Positions 1-8,185 are shown, numbered from the stretch's first letter. The stretch is 11,193 nucleotides of DNA from JBJXHC01 sp046160825 (GCA_046160825.1 JBJXHC010000100.1:1-11193); one strand, 5' to 3'. The notes: generated by a model not told the origin, from the sequence alone. Numbers and translations: made by a program.

Positions 1-2
1 TT

Positions 3-320
3 CCCAATGAGAAGATGACTGATGTGAATATCGCTGTTGAGATGATGAACGATGCCTTTCAGGATCGATTCGATACGGCACTGCTTGTTTCGGCTGACAG
101 TGACTTGACCGCACCCATCAAGTCGATTCGCAGCCTCTTCCCGAACAAGAGGATCGTTATCGCATTCCCTCCCCAGCGGCATTCTTTAGAACTCACAAAG
201 CAGGCGCATGCTTGCTTCACTCTGGGCAGGGCAAATCTTGCCAAGAGTATGTTCCCGCTCGAAGTTCAGAAGTCTGACGGCTTCATCCTTAAGTGTCCGG
301 ACCGGTGGCTCAACCGATAG
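3..320 (+). CDS. NYN-domain (PIN-like nuclease family) protein, C-terminal part
   Basis: The reading frame is open to the left edge, so this is the C-terminal ~105 residues of a longer protein. The ATG at 15 is internal: the preceding codons read PNEK, giving EKMTDVNIAVEMM, which matches the conserved EKxxDVxIAxD/E region of NYN domains. The ALLVSADSDL segment (bases ~81-110) carries the second conserved acidic cluster. The tail (FPP..RHSLEL, then DGFILKCPDRW) also matches this family. NYN domains have a PIN/FLAP-like metal-dependent nuclease fold and usually act on RNA. The first catalytic Asp would lie upstream of the window. The stop at 318-320 is one base before the ATG of the type III Res gene, so the two are probably one transcript. 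Family assignment is from motifs; substrate and role in the restriction locus are inference. Confidence 0.85.
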   Translation, partial: PNEKMTDVNIAVEMMNDAFQDRFDTALLVSADSDLTAPIKSIRSLFPNKRIVIAFPPQRHSLELTKQAHACFTLGRANLAKSMFPLEVQKSDGFILKCPDRWLNR

Positions 321-321
321 C

Positions 322-2976
322 ATGATGAAACTTCACTTCGAACCAAACCAAGAATACCAGCTTCAGGCCATTCAATCCACGGTGGACGTGTTTGAGGGCC
401 AGCCGTTGAGTACGGGTGACTTTGAGTTCTCGCTTGGCGGTGCGCAGACCAGTCTGCAATTCAGCGAGTTTGGCGTTGGGAATGCGATTCGTTTGACCGA
501 GCAGGAGATCCTGGAAAACCTAAAGAAGATTCAACAACGGAATGGTTTGAGGCTATCCGAAGCGCTCGATGGCATGAACTTCTCTGTCGAAATGGAGACA
601 GGAACTGGCAAGACGTACGTATATCTGCGAACCATCTACGAGCTGAACAAGGTGTATGGCTTCAAGAAATTCATCATCGTTGTGCCGAGCATCGCTATAC
701 GTGAAGGCGTACTCAAGAACCTTCAGATCACTCACGAACACTTCCAGGACATTTACAACAAGACGCCTCTCTCCTACCACGTTTACGATTCCCGCAACGT
801 TTCAGTCCTGCGCGGCTTCGCATCCAGCAACACGATTCAAATCCTCGTTATCAATATCGACTCGTTTGCCAAAGATGAGAACGTCATCAACAAGGCAAAC
901 GACAAGCTGACCGGTAAGAAACCGATTGAGTTCATCCAACACACCCACCCTTTTATCATCGTGGATGAGCCGCAGAACATGGAGACGGAGATCAGGAAGA
1001 AGGCGATCCAGAACCTGAATCCAGCATGCACATTGCGCTACTCAGCCACCCACACGAATCTCTACAATCAGGTGTACAAACTGAGTCCGGTGAAGGCGTA
1101 CGATCTCGGATTGGTAAAGCAAATTGAAGTGGACTCGGTATATAGTGAGCAGGGGTTCAATCTTCCGTTTATTCGCGTTGAGGGCTTTCGGCTATTGAGA
1201 ACGAAACTCAAAGCCCGGGTGACGATTGATGTGGCGGGTGCCAATAAGATTCTGCGTAAGACTGTTACGCTTGAGAATGGCTACAATCTCTTTGACCTAT
1301 CAAAGGGACGGGAACAATACCGCGAAGGATACATCGTCAACGGGATTAACGCCGAAGACGGATATGTGGAATTCTCAAACGGGCGGCGGTTGGAAGTCGG
1401 CGCATCGCAGGGCGGCTATCAGGAAGAGATCATGAAAGTCCAGATGCGGAAAGCCATTGAAGAGCACTTCCGCAAGGAAGCGAGACTCAAGCCGCTTGGA
1501 ATCAAGGTGCTTAGCCTCTTCTTTATTGACAAAGTGAAGAATTATCGAACCTATGAGGGCGGAACGACTGTCAAAGGAAAGTTCGGTGAATGGTTTGAGA
1601 GTATCTACACTGAGTTTGCGGATAAAAATGAATATCAAGGGCTCATCCCGTTTGACGTGGAAGCCGTTCATGACGGGTATTTCGCACAGGACAAGAAGGG
1701 CGTTTTGAAAGACTCACGTGAGGGCAAGCCGTCTGAAGACGATGTCAGTGCTTACCAAAAGATCATGCAGCGGAAGGAACAACTCCTTGATGCAGCCGAA
1801 CCGTTGCGCTTCATCTTCAGCCACTCGGCCCTTCGGGAGGGTTGGGACAATCCGAATGTGTTCCAGCTTTGCACACTCAACGAAACCAAGTCCGAGTTGA
1901 AGAAACGGCAGGAGATCGGGCGAGGATTGCGGCTTGCCGTCAACAGCGAAGGCAATCGGGTGTTCGATAAGTCCATCAACAGGCTGACCGTTGTTGCGAA
2001 CGAGAGCTACGAAGACTTTGCAAAGCAATTGCAAAAAGAGATCGAGGAGGATACAGGCGAGAAGTTTGAAGGACGTATCAAGAAGAAAGAGGACAAGGTT
2101 CAGGTTCGATTGAAAAGAGGATACGACACCGACCAATCGTTTCTGGAGCTTTGGAACCGTATCCGACAGAAAACCACGTACCGAGTCCAATATGGGACTG
2201 ATGAGTTAGTGCGGGAGGCTGCAAAGCGTGTTCAGCAGATGGAAACGACGGTTGCACCACGAATCGTCACTCAACGCACGCAGGTCGTGATGGACAACGT
2301 TGGAATCACAGGGGCAACATTGCAGACACGGGTTCACGGTATTGAGTCGATGAAGGTTGAGGTTCCCGACCTGTTGGGGTATGTTCAATCAAAAACCGAA
2401 CTTACACGTTCAACTATTGTGCGGATTCTGGAAGAGTCCGGCAGACTTGCCGATTGCCTGAAGAATCCGCAGATGTTTCTGGACAATGTCATCCGTGAGA
2501 TCAAGAGTGTCCTTAGTACGATGATGGTTGAGGGTGTGAAGTATTTGAAAGTTGCAGGAGAAATGTACGAGATGCGCCTGTTCGAAGATGGAGAGATCGA
2601 AGCGTATATCGACAACTTGTTCACTGTTAGCAAACAAGAAAAGACGTTGTACAATTACATTGAGATCGATTCACTCTCCGGCCCCGAGAAAAGATTTGCC
2701 AAAGATTGCGAGGACAATGAGGACGTGGAGTTCTTTATCAAGCTGCCGAGGAAGTTTGTCATCAAAACTCCGATTGGCGAGTACCGTCCCGATTGGGCCC
2801 TCGTATTCAAAGGCCAAACGAAACTCTACTTCGTTGCTGAGACCAAGTCAGGAACACTTGAAGCAGACATGAGATCGAAAGAATGGCAGAAGATTCATTG
2901 CGGGTATCAACACTTTGCAGGGTTTCCGGAGGTGGAATTTAAGCATGTGACGAAACTGAAAGATCTGCAACAGTAA
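322..2976 (+). CDS. res: Type III restriction-modification system, Res subunit (helicase-endonuclease)
   Basis: This is the ATP-dependent translocase and nuclease subunit of a type III restriction system, which cuts DNA in complex with a Mod methyltransferase. Numbering is from the ATG at 322 (884 residues; the family is usually ~850-1000). Walker A TGTGKT lies at 93-98, Walker B as DEPQ at 215-218, motif III SAT at 241-243, SHSALREGWDNP from ~500, and the arginine-finger motif QEIGRGLR at 530-537. A C-terminal PD-(D/E)xK nuclease is visible: D824 in RPDWA, then E840-T-K842 in AETKSG. All key residues seem present, so the protein should be active. The frame stays open upstream to an ATG at 208, but that stretch overlaps the NYN gene and is not family-like. 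The N-terminus KLHFEPNQEYQLQAI is typical, so the start is ATG 322 or the adjacent ATG 325. No good Shine-Dalgarno is visible; translation probably reinitiates after the NYN stop. No mod gene is in the window. Confidence 0.95.
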   Translation: MMKLHFEPNQEYQLQAIQSTVDVFEGQPLSTGDFEFSLGGAQTSLQFSEFGVGNAIRLTEQEILENLKKIQQRNGLRLSEALDGMNFSVEMETGTGKTYVYLRTIYELNKVYGFKKFIIVVPSIAIREGVLKNLQITHEHFQDIYNKTPLSYHVYDSRNVSVLRGFASSNTIQILVINIDSFAKDENVINKANDKLTGKKPIEFIQHTHPFIIVDEPQNMETEIRKKAIQNLNPACTLRYSATHTNLYNQVYKLSPVKAYDLGLVKQIEVDSVYSEQGFNLPFIRVEGFRLLRTKLKARVTIDVAGANKILRKTVTLENGYNLFDLSKGREQYREGYIVNGINAEDGYVEFSNGRRLEVGASQGGYQEEIMKVQMRKAIEEHFRKEARLKPLGIKVLSLFFIDKVKNYRTYEGGTTVKGKFGEWFESIYTEFADKNEYQGLIPFDVEAVHDGYFAQDKKGVLKDSREGKPSEDDVSAYQKIMQRKEQLLDAAEPLRFIFSHSALREGWDNPNVFQLCTLNETKSELKKRQEIGRGLRLAVNSEGNRVFDKSINRLTVVANESYEDFAKQLQKEIEEDTGEKFEGRIKKKEDKVQVRLKRGYDTDQSFLELWNRIRQKTTYRVQYGTDELVREAAKRVQQMETTVAPRIVTQRTQVVMDNVGITGATLQTRVHGIESMKVEVPDLLGYVQSKTELTRSTIVRILEESGRLADCLKNPQMFLDNVIREIKSVLSTMMVEGVKYLKVAGEMYEMRLFEDGEIEAYIDNLFTVSKQEKTLYNYIEIDSLSGPEKRFAKDCEDNEDVEFFIKLPRKFVIKTPIGEYRPDWALVFKGQTKLYFVAETKSGTLEADMRSKEWQKIHCGYQHFAGFPEVEFKHVTKLKDLQQ

Positions 2977-2980
2977 CAAA

Positions 2981-3000
2981 AGCCCGGCATCAACCGGGCT
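2981..3000. terminator. Hairpin between convergent genes
   Basis: A perfect 7-bp inverted repeat, AGCCCGG/CCGGGCT, with a 6-base loop. It begins 4 bases after the res stop and lies 31 bases beyond the stop of the minus-strand amidohydrolase. Read on the minus strand the stem is followed by TTTTGTT, so it should terminate the amidohydrolase transcript. On the plus strand there is no T-run (CCGTTG follows), so termination of the res transcript would be weaker or factor-assisted. Confidence 0.7.
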
Positions 3001-3031
3001 CCGTTGTAACATATCAGCCACATCTCCAATC

Positions 3032-4336
3032 TCACATCCCGCTTCTCTTATACTTCTCTTTGTATTTCTCATACAGCATCGTGTGCTTGCTGGTGAGGTC
3101 GATCTTGCGCCCTTGAATGAACGCCTGCTCGACGTTACACATAATCTCCAGTGGATCGGCTGTGGTAACAATGAGCGTTGCATCCTTGCCGACTTCAAGT
3201 GAGCCGACCCGGTCTGCAACGCCGAAGAGCTGAGCGGGGTAGAGGGTGATGGCTTTCAGCGCTTCGTCTTTCGGGAGTCCGTATGCGGCGGCTTGAGATG
3301 CCTGATAGGGCATGCTGCGTTCGTGACCGGCTTCGTCACCACTCATGATCGCAAACTGAACACCGGCATCGTACAGTTTCTTCGGCAATACAAATGCCTC
3401 ATCGTATGGCTCGAAGCGGCGGGATGGAAGTCTGTGGATGCCACCGGCCAGCACGGGGATGTTTTTTGCCTTGAGCAGATTGGCTACGCGCCACGCATCG
3501 TGTCCACCACTGATGATGACACGCAGACTTTCCTGTTCAGCCCACGCCACCGCCGCCTGGATTTGTTGTACTTCGTTTGCCCTCACGACGATTGGAACTT
3601 TTCTTTCAAGCACTGGAATCATTGCCTCCCAACGGACATCGGTATCATGCGAAGGAACTCCGGAGGCTCTTCGTGCCTTCATGTATGCCCGCGCATCGCG
3701 GAACACATCGGCCAGCTCCTTGAGATTCTTGTCGCGCTCTTTCTTCTGCTCTTCTTCTGATCGGCGGACAAACGATCCGCGGTTGATGGTCATGGAAGGC
3801 CACGATACGTACATGGCTGCGGGAGACTTGAACACCATGTCCTCCCATGTCCAGCCGTCCATCATCATCATGGCGCTTGTTCCCGAGATCAATCCGCCCG
3901 CGGGAGAGATCACGGCGAGCAGAATGCCGTTCGCACGCGCAACCGGAATCAACTCCGATTCGGGGTTGAACGCGGCCTCAGCCCGCACGTTCGGATTGAT
4001 GCCGCCGGATTCGTTTCGGTCGTTGGATGCACGGACAGCGCCAATTTCCGTAAGCCCGATGTACGTGTCAGCGCTAATCAAGCCGGGATATACATGCTTG
4101 CCGGTGGCTTGAACTACGTCGGTTCCTTCAGGAATGGCAACCGAAGAGCCAAGTGCTGTTATCTTTCCTTTATCAAAGACTATTGTCCCGTTCGTAATGG
4201 CCGGTCCCGTAACCGGATGGATGGTTGCACCAACGATTGCAATAGCACGCTCCTGCGGTTTTGCCGGAATCTGATCTGATGCAACGGCTGCAAGGATAAC
4301 GAAGCAGAGTGCGAGAGTAGTCATGAGCGTTTTCAT
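3032..4336 (-). CDS. Secreted amidohydrolase-family protein lacking the canonical metal-binding motif
   Basis: 434 residues with an N-terminal signal peptide (hydrophobic to ~20, cleavage near AVAS). The fold is that of imidazolonepropionase/dihydroorotase-like amidohydrolases: a small beta domain (IVGATIHPVTGPAITNGTIV, IVDKGKI-like), the PGLI entry to the barrel at 84-87, and the closing NPA/GSLEVGKDATLIV region at ~366-390. The usual DxHxH after PGLI is replaced by SADTY (88-92), and the segment that normally holds a ligand His reads VVRAN (250-254). H279 and D334 (MSGDEAGH) remain. The SGTSAMMMMDGWTWEDM stretch (151-167) is typical of this noncanonical subfamily. It may be a pseudoenzyme or use a different site; substrate unknown. 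Residues ~193-222 form a charged helical stretch. The start ATG overlaps the upstream stop as TAATG and is preceded by GGAGGG at good spacing, so the gene is co-translated with its neighbour. Confidence 0.85.
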   Translation of the reverse strand: MKTLMTTLALCFVILAAVASDQIPAKPQERAIAIVGATIHPVTGPAITNGTIVFDKGKITALGSSVAIPEGTDVVQATGKHVYPGLISADTYIGLTEIGAVRASNDRNESGGINPNVRAEAAFNPESELIPVARANGILLAVISPAGGLISGTSAMMMMDGWTWEDMVFKSPAAMYVSWPSMTINRGSFVRRSEEEQKKERDKNLKELADVFRDARAYMKARRASGVPSHDTDVRWEAMIPVLERKVPIVVRANEVQQIQAAVAWAEQESLRVIISGGHDAWRVANLLKAKNIPVLAGGIHRLPSRRFEPYDEAFVLPKKLYDAGVQFAIMSGDEAGHERSMPYQASQAAAYGLPKDEALKAITLYPAQLFGVADRVGSLEVGKDATLIVTTADPLEIMCNVEQAFIQGRKIDLTSKHTMLYEKYKEKYKRSGM

Positions 4337-4347
4337 TAGTGTCCCTC
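4334..4347 (-). promoter_or_regulatory. Ribosome binding site and TAATG coupling junction
   Basis: On the minus strand the sequence reads GGAGGGACACTAATG. The TAA stop of the 1012-residue gene shares one base with the ATG of the 434-residue gene, and GGAGGG sits about 6 bases upstream of the ATG, inside the end of the first gene. This is a classic arrangement for translational coupling and fixes the start of the second gene. Confidence 0.8.
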
Positions 4348-7300
4348 CGCTGAGCAGCCGTATGGATGTTTATCGAAGAAGTCGCCCTTCTTTGGTTCGG
4401 ACTTCGGTGTATCGCCGCCCCCTTTGGGCTTTGCATCAAGCGCTTTCTGCACGAGTACGGCGCGTTGCTCTTCCACCTGCTTCCGCAGTTGCTTGTCTTC
4501 TTCAAGATCAAAAAACCTTCTTCCCTCGATCCATGTCTGCTCGCACTTTGAATATGTGGAAAGAGGGTGGCCGCTCCACACAACGAAGTCGGCGTCTTTT
4601 CCTGCTTCAAGGGAACCTACCCGATTGTCAACCTTAAGCTGCTTTGCAGGGTTGATGGTGACAAAGTTGAAAGCCTCGATCTCCGAAACGCCACCGTACT
4701 TCACGGCCTTGGCGGCTTCGGTGTTCATACGGCGCGCCATCTCGTCGCTGTCCGAGTTGAACGAGACGAGCACACCGACGTTGTGCATCAACGCACCGTT
4801 ATACGGAATCGCATCATAGACTTCGAGCTTGTACGCCCACCAATCGCTGAACGACGATCCGCCCGCGCCATGCTTTGCCATAACATCTGCAACTTTGTAG
4901 CCTTCGAGAATGTGTTGGAAGACACTGACCTTGAAACCAAGTTCTTCACCCAATCGCATCAACATGAGAATTTCATCTTGACGGTAGGAATGGCAATGGA
5001 TAAAGCGTTTGCCGCGGATGATTTCGAGAATGGTTTCGAGTTCGAGGTCGCGACGCGGGGGGATTCCATCGTTGTCCTTTTCATATCGCTGCCAGGATTT
5101 CTCATATTCAAGAGCCGCGATGAATTCATCCCTGATAATCTGCTCAACGCCCATGCGTGTCTGTGGATAACGCGTCGTGTTATTGTCGCCCCAATTGGAT
5201 TGCTTCACATTCTCACCAAGCGCGAATTTGATGGTGGGAGGGGCGTTCTCAAATTTCAATTCCTCAGGCAACATGCCCCATCGGAGTTTAATAAGCTGGG
5301 ACTGTCCGCCGATGGGATTGGCGGAACCGTGAAGGACGTGCGCGACTGTGAGACCGCCTGCAAGTTGGCGATAAATGTCGATGTCGCTTGCGTTCACCAC
5401 ATCGCCAAGACGCACCTCGGCGCTGATGGCCTGACCCGCTTCATTTACACTGCCACTTGCTCCGGTATGCGAATGCGCGTCAATCAGTCCGGGGGTGATG
5501 TGTTTTCCCTTGCCATCAATAACGATCGCCCCTGACGGAATACCGATATTCGTTCCCACGCTTACGATCCTTCCTTTTTGTACCAACAGATCTCCGTTTT
5601 CGATATTGCCCTGCGGCCCCGATGTCCAAATGGTTGCACCTTTGACAATCACGGCGCCAGCTTGATCCGGGATGCGGGCACGACCGAATTCTCCGTGCGG
5701 GTAGTTTGGAGGAAACGATGCAATCACCGCCGGCTTCGGCTTTGAAGTGTCGGGTTCCGGAGTGAAGTCTGCCGTGCGCGTCCCGCTCCAACTGAACGCG
5801 GTGCCCGTTGCCCATTCGCCTGTGCCGATCACGAGCTTCTGCTCGACGCTGGCAGTCATCCGAGTCACGCCGGTATAGCCAATCGAATCACCTGTGAACG
5901 ATAGTTGAATTCGCGTTCCGGAGAGCGAGACGCTCTTGAGCTTGACATCTTTCCCTTTGGTGATCGTCCCCTGCAAAGCATCCACCTCACCCTTTAATTG
6001 AAGAGTGATCTTCTCTGATGAGGGAGTACCGGCAAGTGTCAATTCCCACGTTCCGCGCGGGTCGATTGCGGGAGTCGGTTTTATCTCATATCGTTTTCCA
6101 TCAATCCATGTTTCGCGTATCTTCGTCTTCTCAGCGAACAAGTCTCCATCAGTGATAATAAAATTTGCAATTCTACCGGGAGCCAGCGAACCCAATTGCT
6201 TCTCCACGCCGAAGAGCTTTGCTGGTGTGGTCGTTAACGCCGCGAGGGCTGCGTCGGGAGAGAGGCCGCGCTCAACGGCCTTACGGACCTGGCCAAGAAA
6301 CTTGTCGGCTTCCTTCAATGTCGCAGTTGTAAAGGCCACGCTGACAGTTGCCGCTTGGAGCCATTTCGGATTCTCCGGAGCTTCGTCCCAGTATCGGAGC
6401 TCGGTCAATGAATACTGCAACGCGTCCTCGGGCGTCTGGACCGCTGGAACTTCCGGGAAATTCAACGGAAGAATGACTGGTCTCTTTGTGGCACTGATGG
6501 CATCCAGCAGCTTGTACTCGTTACCGCTGCCACGCGCAATAAGGTTGAGTGAGAACTCCTGCGCAATTCGGTGTGAGCGAAGAAGGTTCTGTTCGTCGGT
6601 TGTTTCAATGATGAAGGGGATCTTCCCCGCAATACTCTGTGACAGTGCTGCAAGTGGTTCGTTGGCTTCCGGGCGTTGCAACGATGGGTTCTTTGTGTAT
6701 GCGACTTGTGCCTTTGCGTACCACTCGGCGTCAAGAAGAGTTTGTCGTATCATGGCAATCACGCCCATCAGTGAACCGGGATATCCATCACCCGAACCAC
6801 GGTCGAACGTAACAACCTGTGCCACTCCCGCTCTGACAACTTGCTCGTTGGCTTTCCCCTCACCGAGGTTCACCACAGCAGCGGTTCCGCGGAAGATTCC
6901 TTTTTGTGGAACAACCATAGCTGATGTAAATCCTTGTGAGCGGAGTTTCTCGGCAGTCTTGCCATCAGGCACGAAGAGTAACTCGGCACGCTGGTGCGAT
7001 TGAATCGTGGCGTTCCAATGGGCCGGTCCGCGTTCCGCCGGGGGTTTCTCTTCCTTGTCATCTGCCTTTGGCTGGCCATAGTCGGAATAACTGTCGATGA
7101 GACCCGGATAGATGGTCATTCCTTTCATATCAATGATACGCGCATCAGCAGGCAGAGATCCCGCGCCAACGGATTCGATGATGCCGTCCCGCACGACAAG
7201 CGTTCCACCTTCAACCACCTTGCCGGGAGAAGAAATGATACGTGCGTTGGTTAACGCAAAAATCGTCGGTGTATTCTTACGCAGTCCTTCTGGAGGCGTT

Positions 7301-7374
7301 GTTTGTGCGAACGATACGCGCGGTGTCAGCAGAATGCAGAGAGCGACGTATGCATGGAAGGCTAATCGGCTCAT
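4336..7374 (-). CDS. Secreted two-module amidohydrolase with central beta-rich domain
   Basis: 1012 residues from the ATG at 7374-7372. This start is chosen because AAGGA lies 6 bases upstream and it gives a clean signal peptide (MSRLAFHAYVALCILLTPRVSFA, cleavage near 23); the frame continues open upstream to 7464 without a better start. Module 1 (~38-430) is an amidohydrolase fold whose DxHxH is DSYSD (94-98), with the second ligand region reading IIETTD, so it is probably inactive. Residues ~437-540 are a beta-rich segment starting GTWELTLAG. Module 2 (~573-950) has the full set: DAHSH (H634, H636), K724 in LGENVK as candidate bridging lysine, H793/H795 in FIHCHSY, H821 in VFQHILEG and D875/D877 in SFNSDSD. 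A charged tail follows. It likely hydrolyses a cyclic amide or peptide-like compound in the periplasm; substrate unknown. It is the first gene of a pair with the 434-residue homologue. Confidence 0.9.
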   Translation of the reverse strand: MSRLAFHAYVALCILLTPRVSFAQTTPPEGLRKNTPTIFALTNARIISSPGKVVEGGTLVVRDGIIESVGAGSLPADARIIDMKGMTIYPGLIDSYSDYGQPKADDKEEKPPAERGPAHWNATIQSHQRAELLFVPDGKTAEKLRSQGFTSAMVVPQKGIFRGTAAVVNLGEGKANEQVVRAGVAQVVTFDRGSGDGYPGSLMGVIAMIRQTLLDAEWYAKAQVAYTKNPSLQRPEANEPLAALSQSIAGKIPFIIETTDEQNLLRSHRIAQEFSLNLIARGSGNEYKLLDAISATKRPVILPLNFPEVPAVQTPEDALQYSLTELRYWDEAPENPKWLQAATVSVAFTTATLKEADKFLGQVRKAVERGLSPDAALAALTTTPAKLFGVEKQLGSLAPGRIANFIITDGDLFAEKTKIRETWIDGKRYEIKPTPAIDPRGTWELTLAGTPSSEKITLQLKGEVDALQGTITKGKDVKLKSVSLSGTRIQLSFTGDSIGYTGVTRMTASVEQKLVIGTGEWATGTAFSWSGTRTADFTPEPDTSKPKPAVIASFPPNYPHGEFGRARIPDQAGAVIVKGATIWTSGPQGNIENGDLLVQKGRIVSVGTNIGIPSGAIVIDGKGKHITPGLIDAHSHTGASGSVNEAGQAISAEVRLGDVVNASDIDIYRQLAGGLTVAHVLHGSANPIGGQSQLIKLRWGMLPEELKFENAPPTIKFALGENVKQSNWGDNNTTRYPQTRMGVEQIIRDEFIAALEYEKSWQRYEKDNDGIPPRRDLELETILEIIRGKRFIHCHSYRQDEILMLMRLGEELGFKVSVFQHILEGYKVADVMAKHGAGGSSFSDWWAYKLEVYDAIPYNGALMHNVGVLVSFNSDSDEMARRMNTEAAKAVKYGGVSEIEAFNFVTINPAKQLKVDNRVGSLEAGKDADFVVWSGHPLSTYSKCEQTWIEGRRFFDLEEDKQLRKQVEEQRAVLVQKALDAKPKGGGDTPKSEPKKGDFFDKHPYGCSAEGH

Positions 7375-7434
7375 ACAGATTCCTTCATTCAATAAAAGGA
7401 TGGATTGAAAATAGATGAAGAGAGCTACGGCGTG

Positions 7435-7464
7435 ATTGTAATAAATGCGGGAATAATCTACCAA
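7435..7464 (-). promoter_or_regulatory. Candidate sigma70-type promoter for the amidohydrolase pair
   Basis: On the minus strand TTGGTA (7464-7459) and TACAAT (7440-7435) are separated by 18 bases, giving a predicted start near 7428 and a leader of about 54 bases before the ATG. The -10 matches 5 of 6 and the -35 matches 4 of 6 consensus positions. Bacteroidota often use a different promoter consensus, so this is tentative. The rest of the 151-base gap between msrA and this gene shows only a GCGCGG/CCGCGC inverted repeat. Confidence 0.35.
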
Positions 7465-7489
7465 TTCAGGCGGGATGAAGCAAGGGAGT

Positions 7490-7512
7490 GCGCGGCATTT
7501 ATCACACCGCGC
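7490..7512 (-). terminator. Possible weak terminator after msrA
   Basis: A 6-bp all-GC inverted repeat (7490-7495 with 7507-7512) with an 11-base loop, 14 bases beyond the msrA stop. No T-run follows on the minus strand, so it is not a standard intrinsic terminator. It may only stabilise the msrA 3' end. Confidence 0.3.
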
Positions 7513-7525
7513 CCCAGAAGAATTC

Positions 7526-8185
7526 CTATTTGGCTTCGGCTTTCAGCCGGTCTTTGAATACCTTCCTGATCTTGTCGAGTTTCGGCTTTACCACGAACAT
7601 ACAGTACGGCTGGTTGGGATTCTGGTTGTAATAGTTCTGATGATATTCTTCTGCTTTATAGAATTTGGTGAACGGACTGATTTCTGTGACGATCGGACTA
7701 TCAAACGCGCCGGAAGATTCCAGTTTCTGCTTATAGTTCTCAGCAAGCTTTTTCTGGTGTTCATCGTGATAGAAGATCGCCGAGCGATACTGTGTTCCCA
7801 CATCGGCCCCCTGACGGTTCAGCGTTGTGGGGTCGTGTGCAGTCCAGAAGACTTCAAGCAGTTGGTCGAATGTGACTTTTGTCGAGTCGTACATGATCTG
7901 AGCAACCTCTGCATGTCCGGTGCGTCCCGAGGAAACTTGGTCGTATGTCGGGTTGGAAACGGTACCGCCAGCATAACCCGAAACGACTTCCTTTACGCCC
8001 TCGAGATCCTGGAAACATGCTTCGATGCACCAAAAGCATCCGGCGCCGAAGGTCGCAGTTGCAATGTTTTTGTTCGATTCCATTGAAGTTTGAGATTGAG
8101 AAGATGTTGTTTGATTGTTGCCCCGATCCGTACAGGAAAACAGCAGGCTGACACACGCCACACCACACAGCACCAGGCTTTTCAC
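7526..8185 (-). CDS. msrA: Peptide-methionine (S)-S-oxide reductase MsrA, predicted lipoprotein
   Basis: 219 residues. MsrA reduces the S-epimer of methionine sulfoxide in oxidised proteins. The family signature GCFWC (C50 catalytic, C53) begins the domain at ~42, followed by GYAGG, GHAEV, and the HDPTTLNRQGADVGTQYRS stretch typical of active MsrA. A further Cys in QPYC near the C-terminus could take part in recycling, but this cannot be settled by eye. The N-terminus is a lipoprotein signal: MKSL, a hydrophobic stretch and LLFSC with C18 as the lipidated residue, then a Ser/Thr/Gln-rich linker. The enzyme should therefore be anchored in the envelope and repair exported proteins. The start codon is GTG (8185-8183), preceded by AAAAGGAAC with 8 bases spacing. 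It follows pckG by 76 bases with no clear terminator between, so readthrough from pckG is possible. No MsrB domain is fused. Confidence 0.95.
   Translation of the reverse strand: MKSLVLCGVACVSLLFSCTDRGNNQTTSSQSQTSMESNKNIATATFGAGCFWCIEACFQDLEGVKEVVSGYAGGTVSNPTYDQVSSGRTGHAEVAQIMYDSTKVTFDQLLEVFWTAHDPTTLNRQGADVGTQYRSAIFYHDEHQKKLAENYKQKLESSGAFDSPIVTEISPFTKFYKAEEYHQNYYNQNPNQPYCMFVVKPKLDKIRKVFKDRLKAEAK

Noticed and set aside
208..321. Upstream ATG at 208 as the Res start
   Set aside because: It would overlap the NYN coding region by over 110 bases in another frame. The added 38 residues do not resemble type III Res N-termini, while ATG 322/325 gives the family-typical KLHFEPN start.
4567..5535. 322-codon plus-strand ORF
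   Set aside because: It lies antisense inside module 2 of the large amidohydrolase, whose protein has clear conserved motifs. The antisense translation shows no domain-like pattern or start signal.
6005..7003. 332-codon plus-strand ORF
   Set aside because: It is antisense to module 1 of the same amidohydrolase and Ser/Arg/Ala-rich as expected for a shadow frame. Nothing in it is recognisable.
7375..7464. N-terminal extension of the large amidohydrolase to a TTG at 7464
   Set aside because: The extension puts extra residues before a clean signal peptide and ignores the AAGGA positioned for the ATG at 7374.
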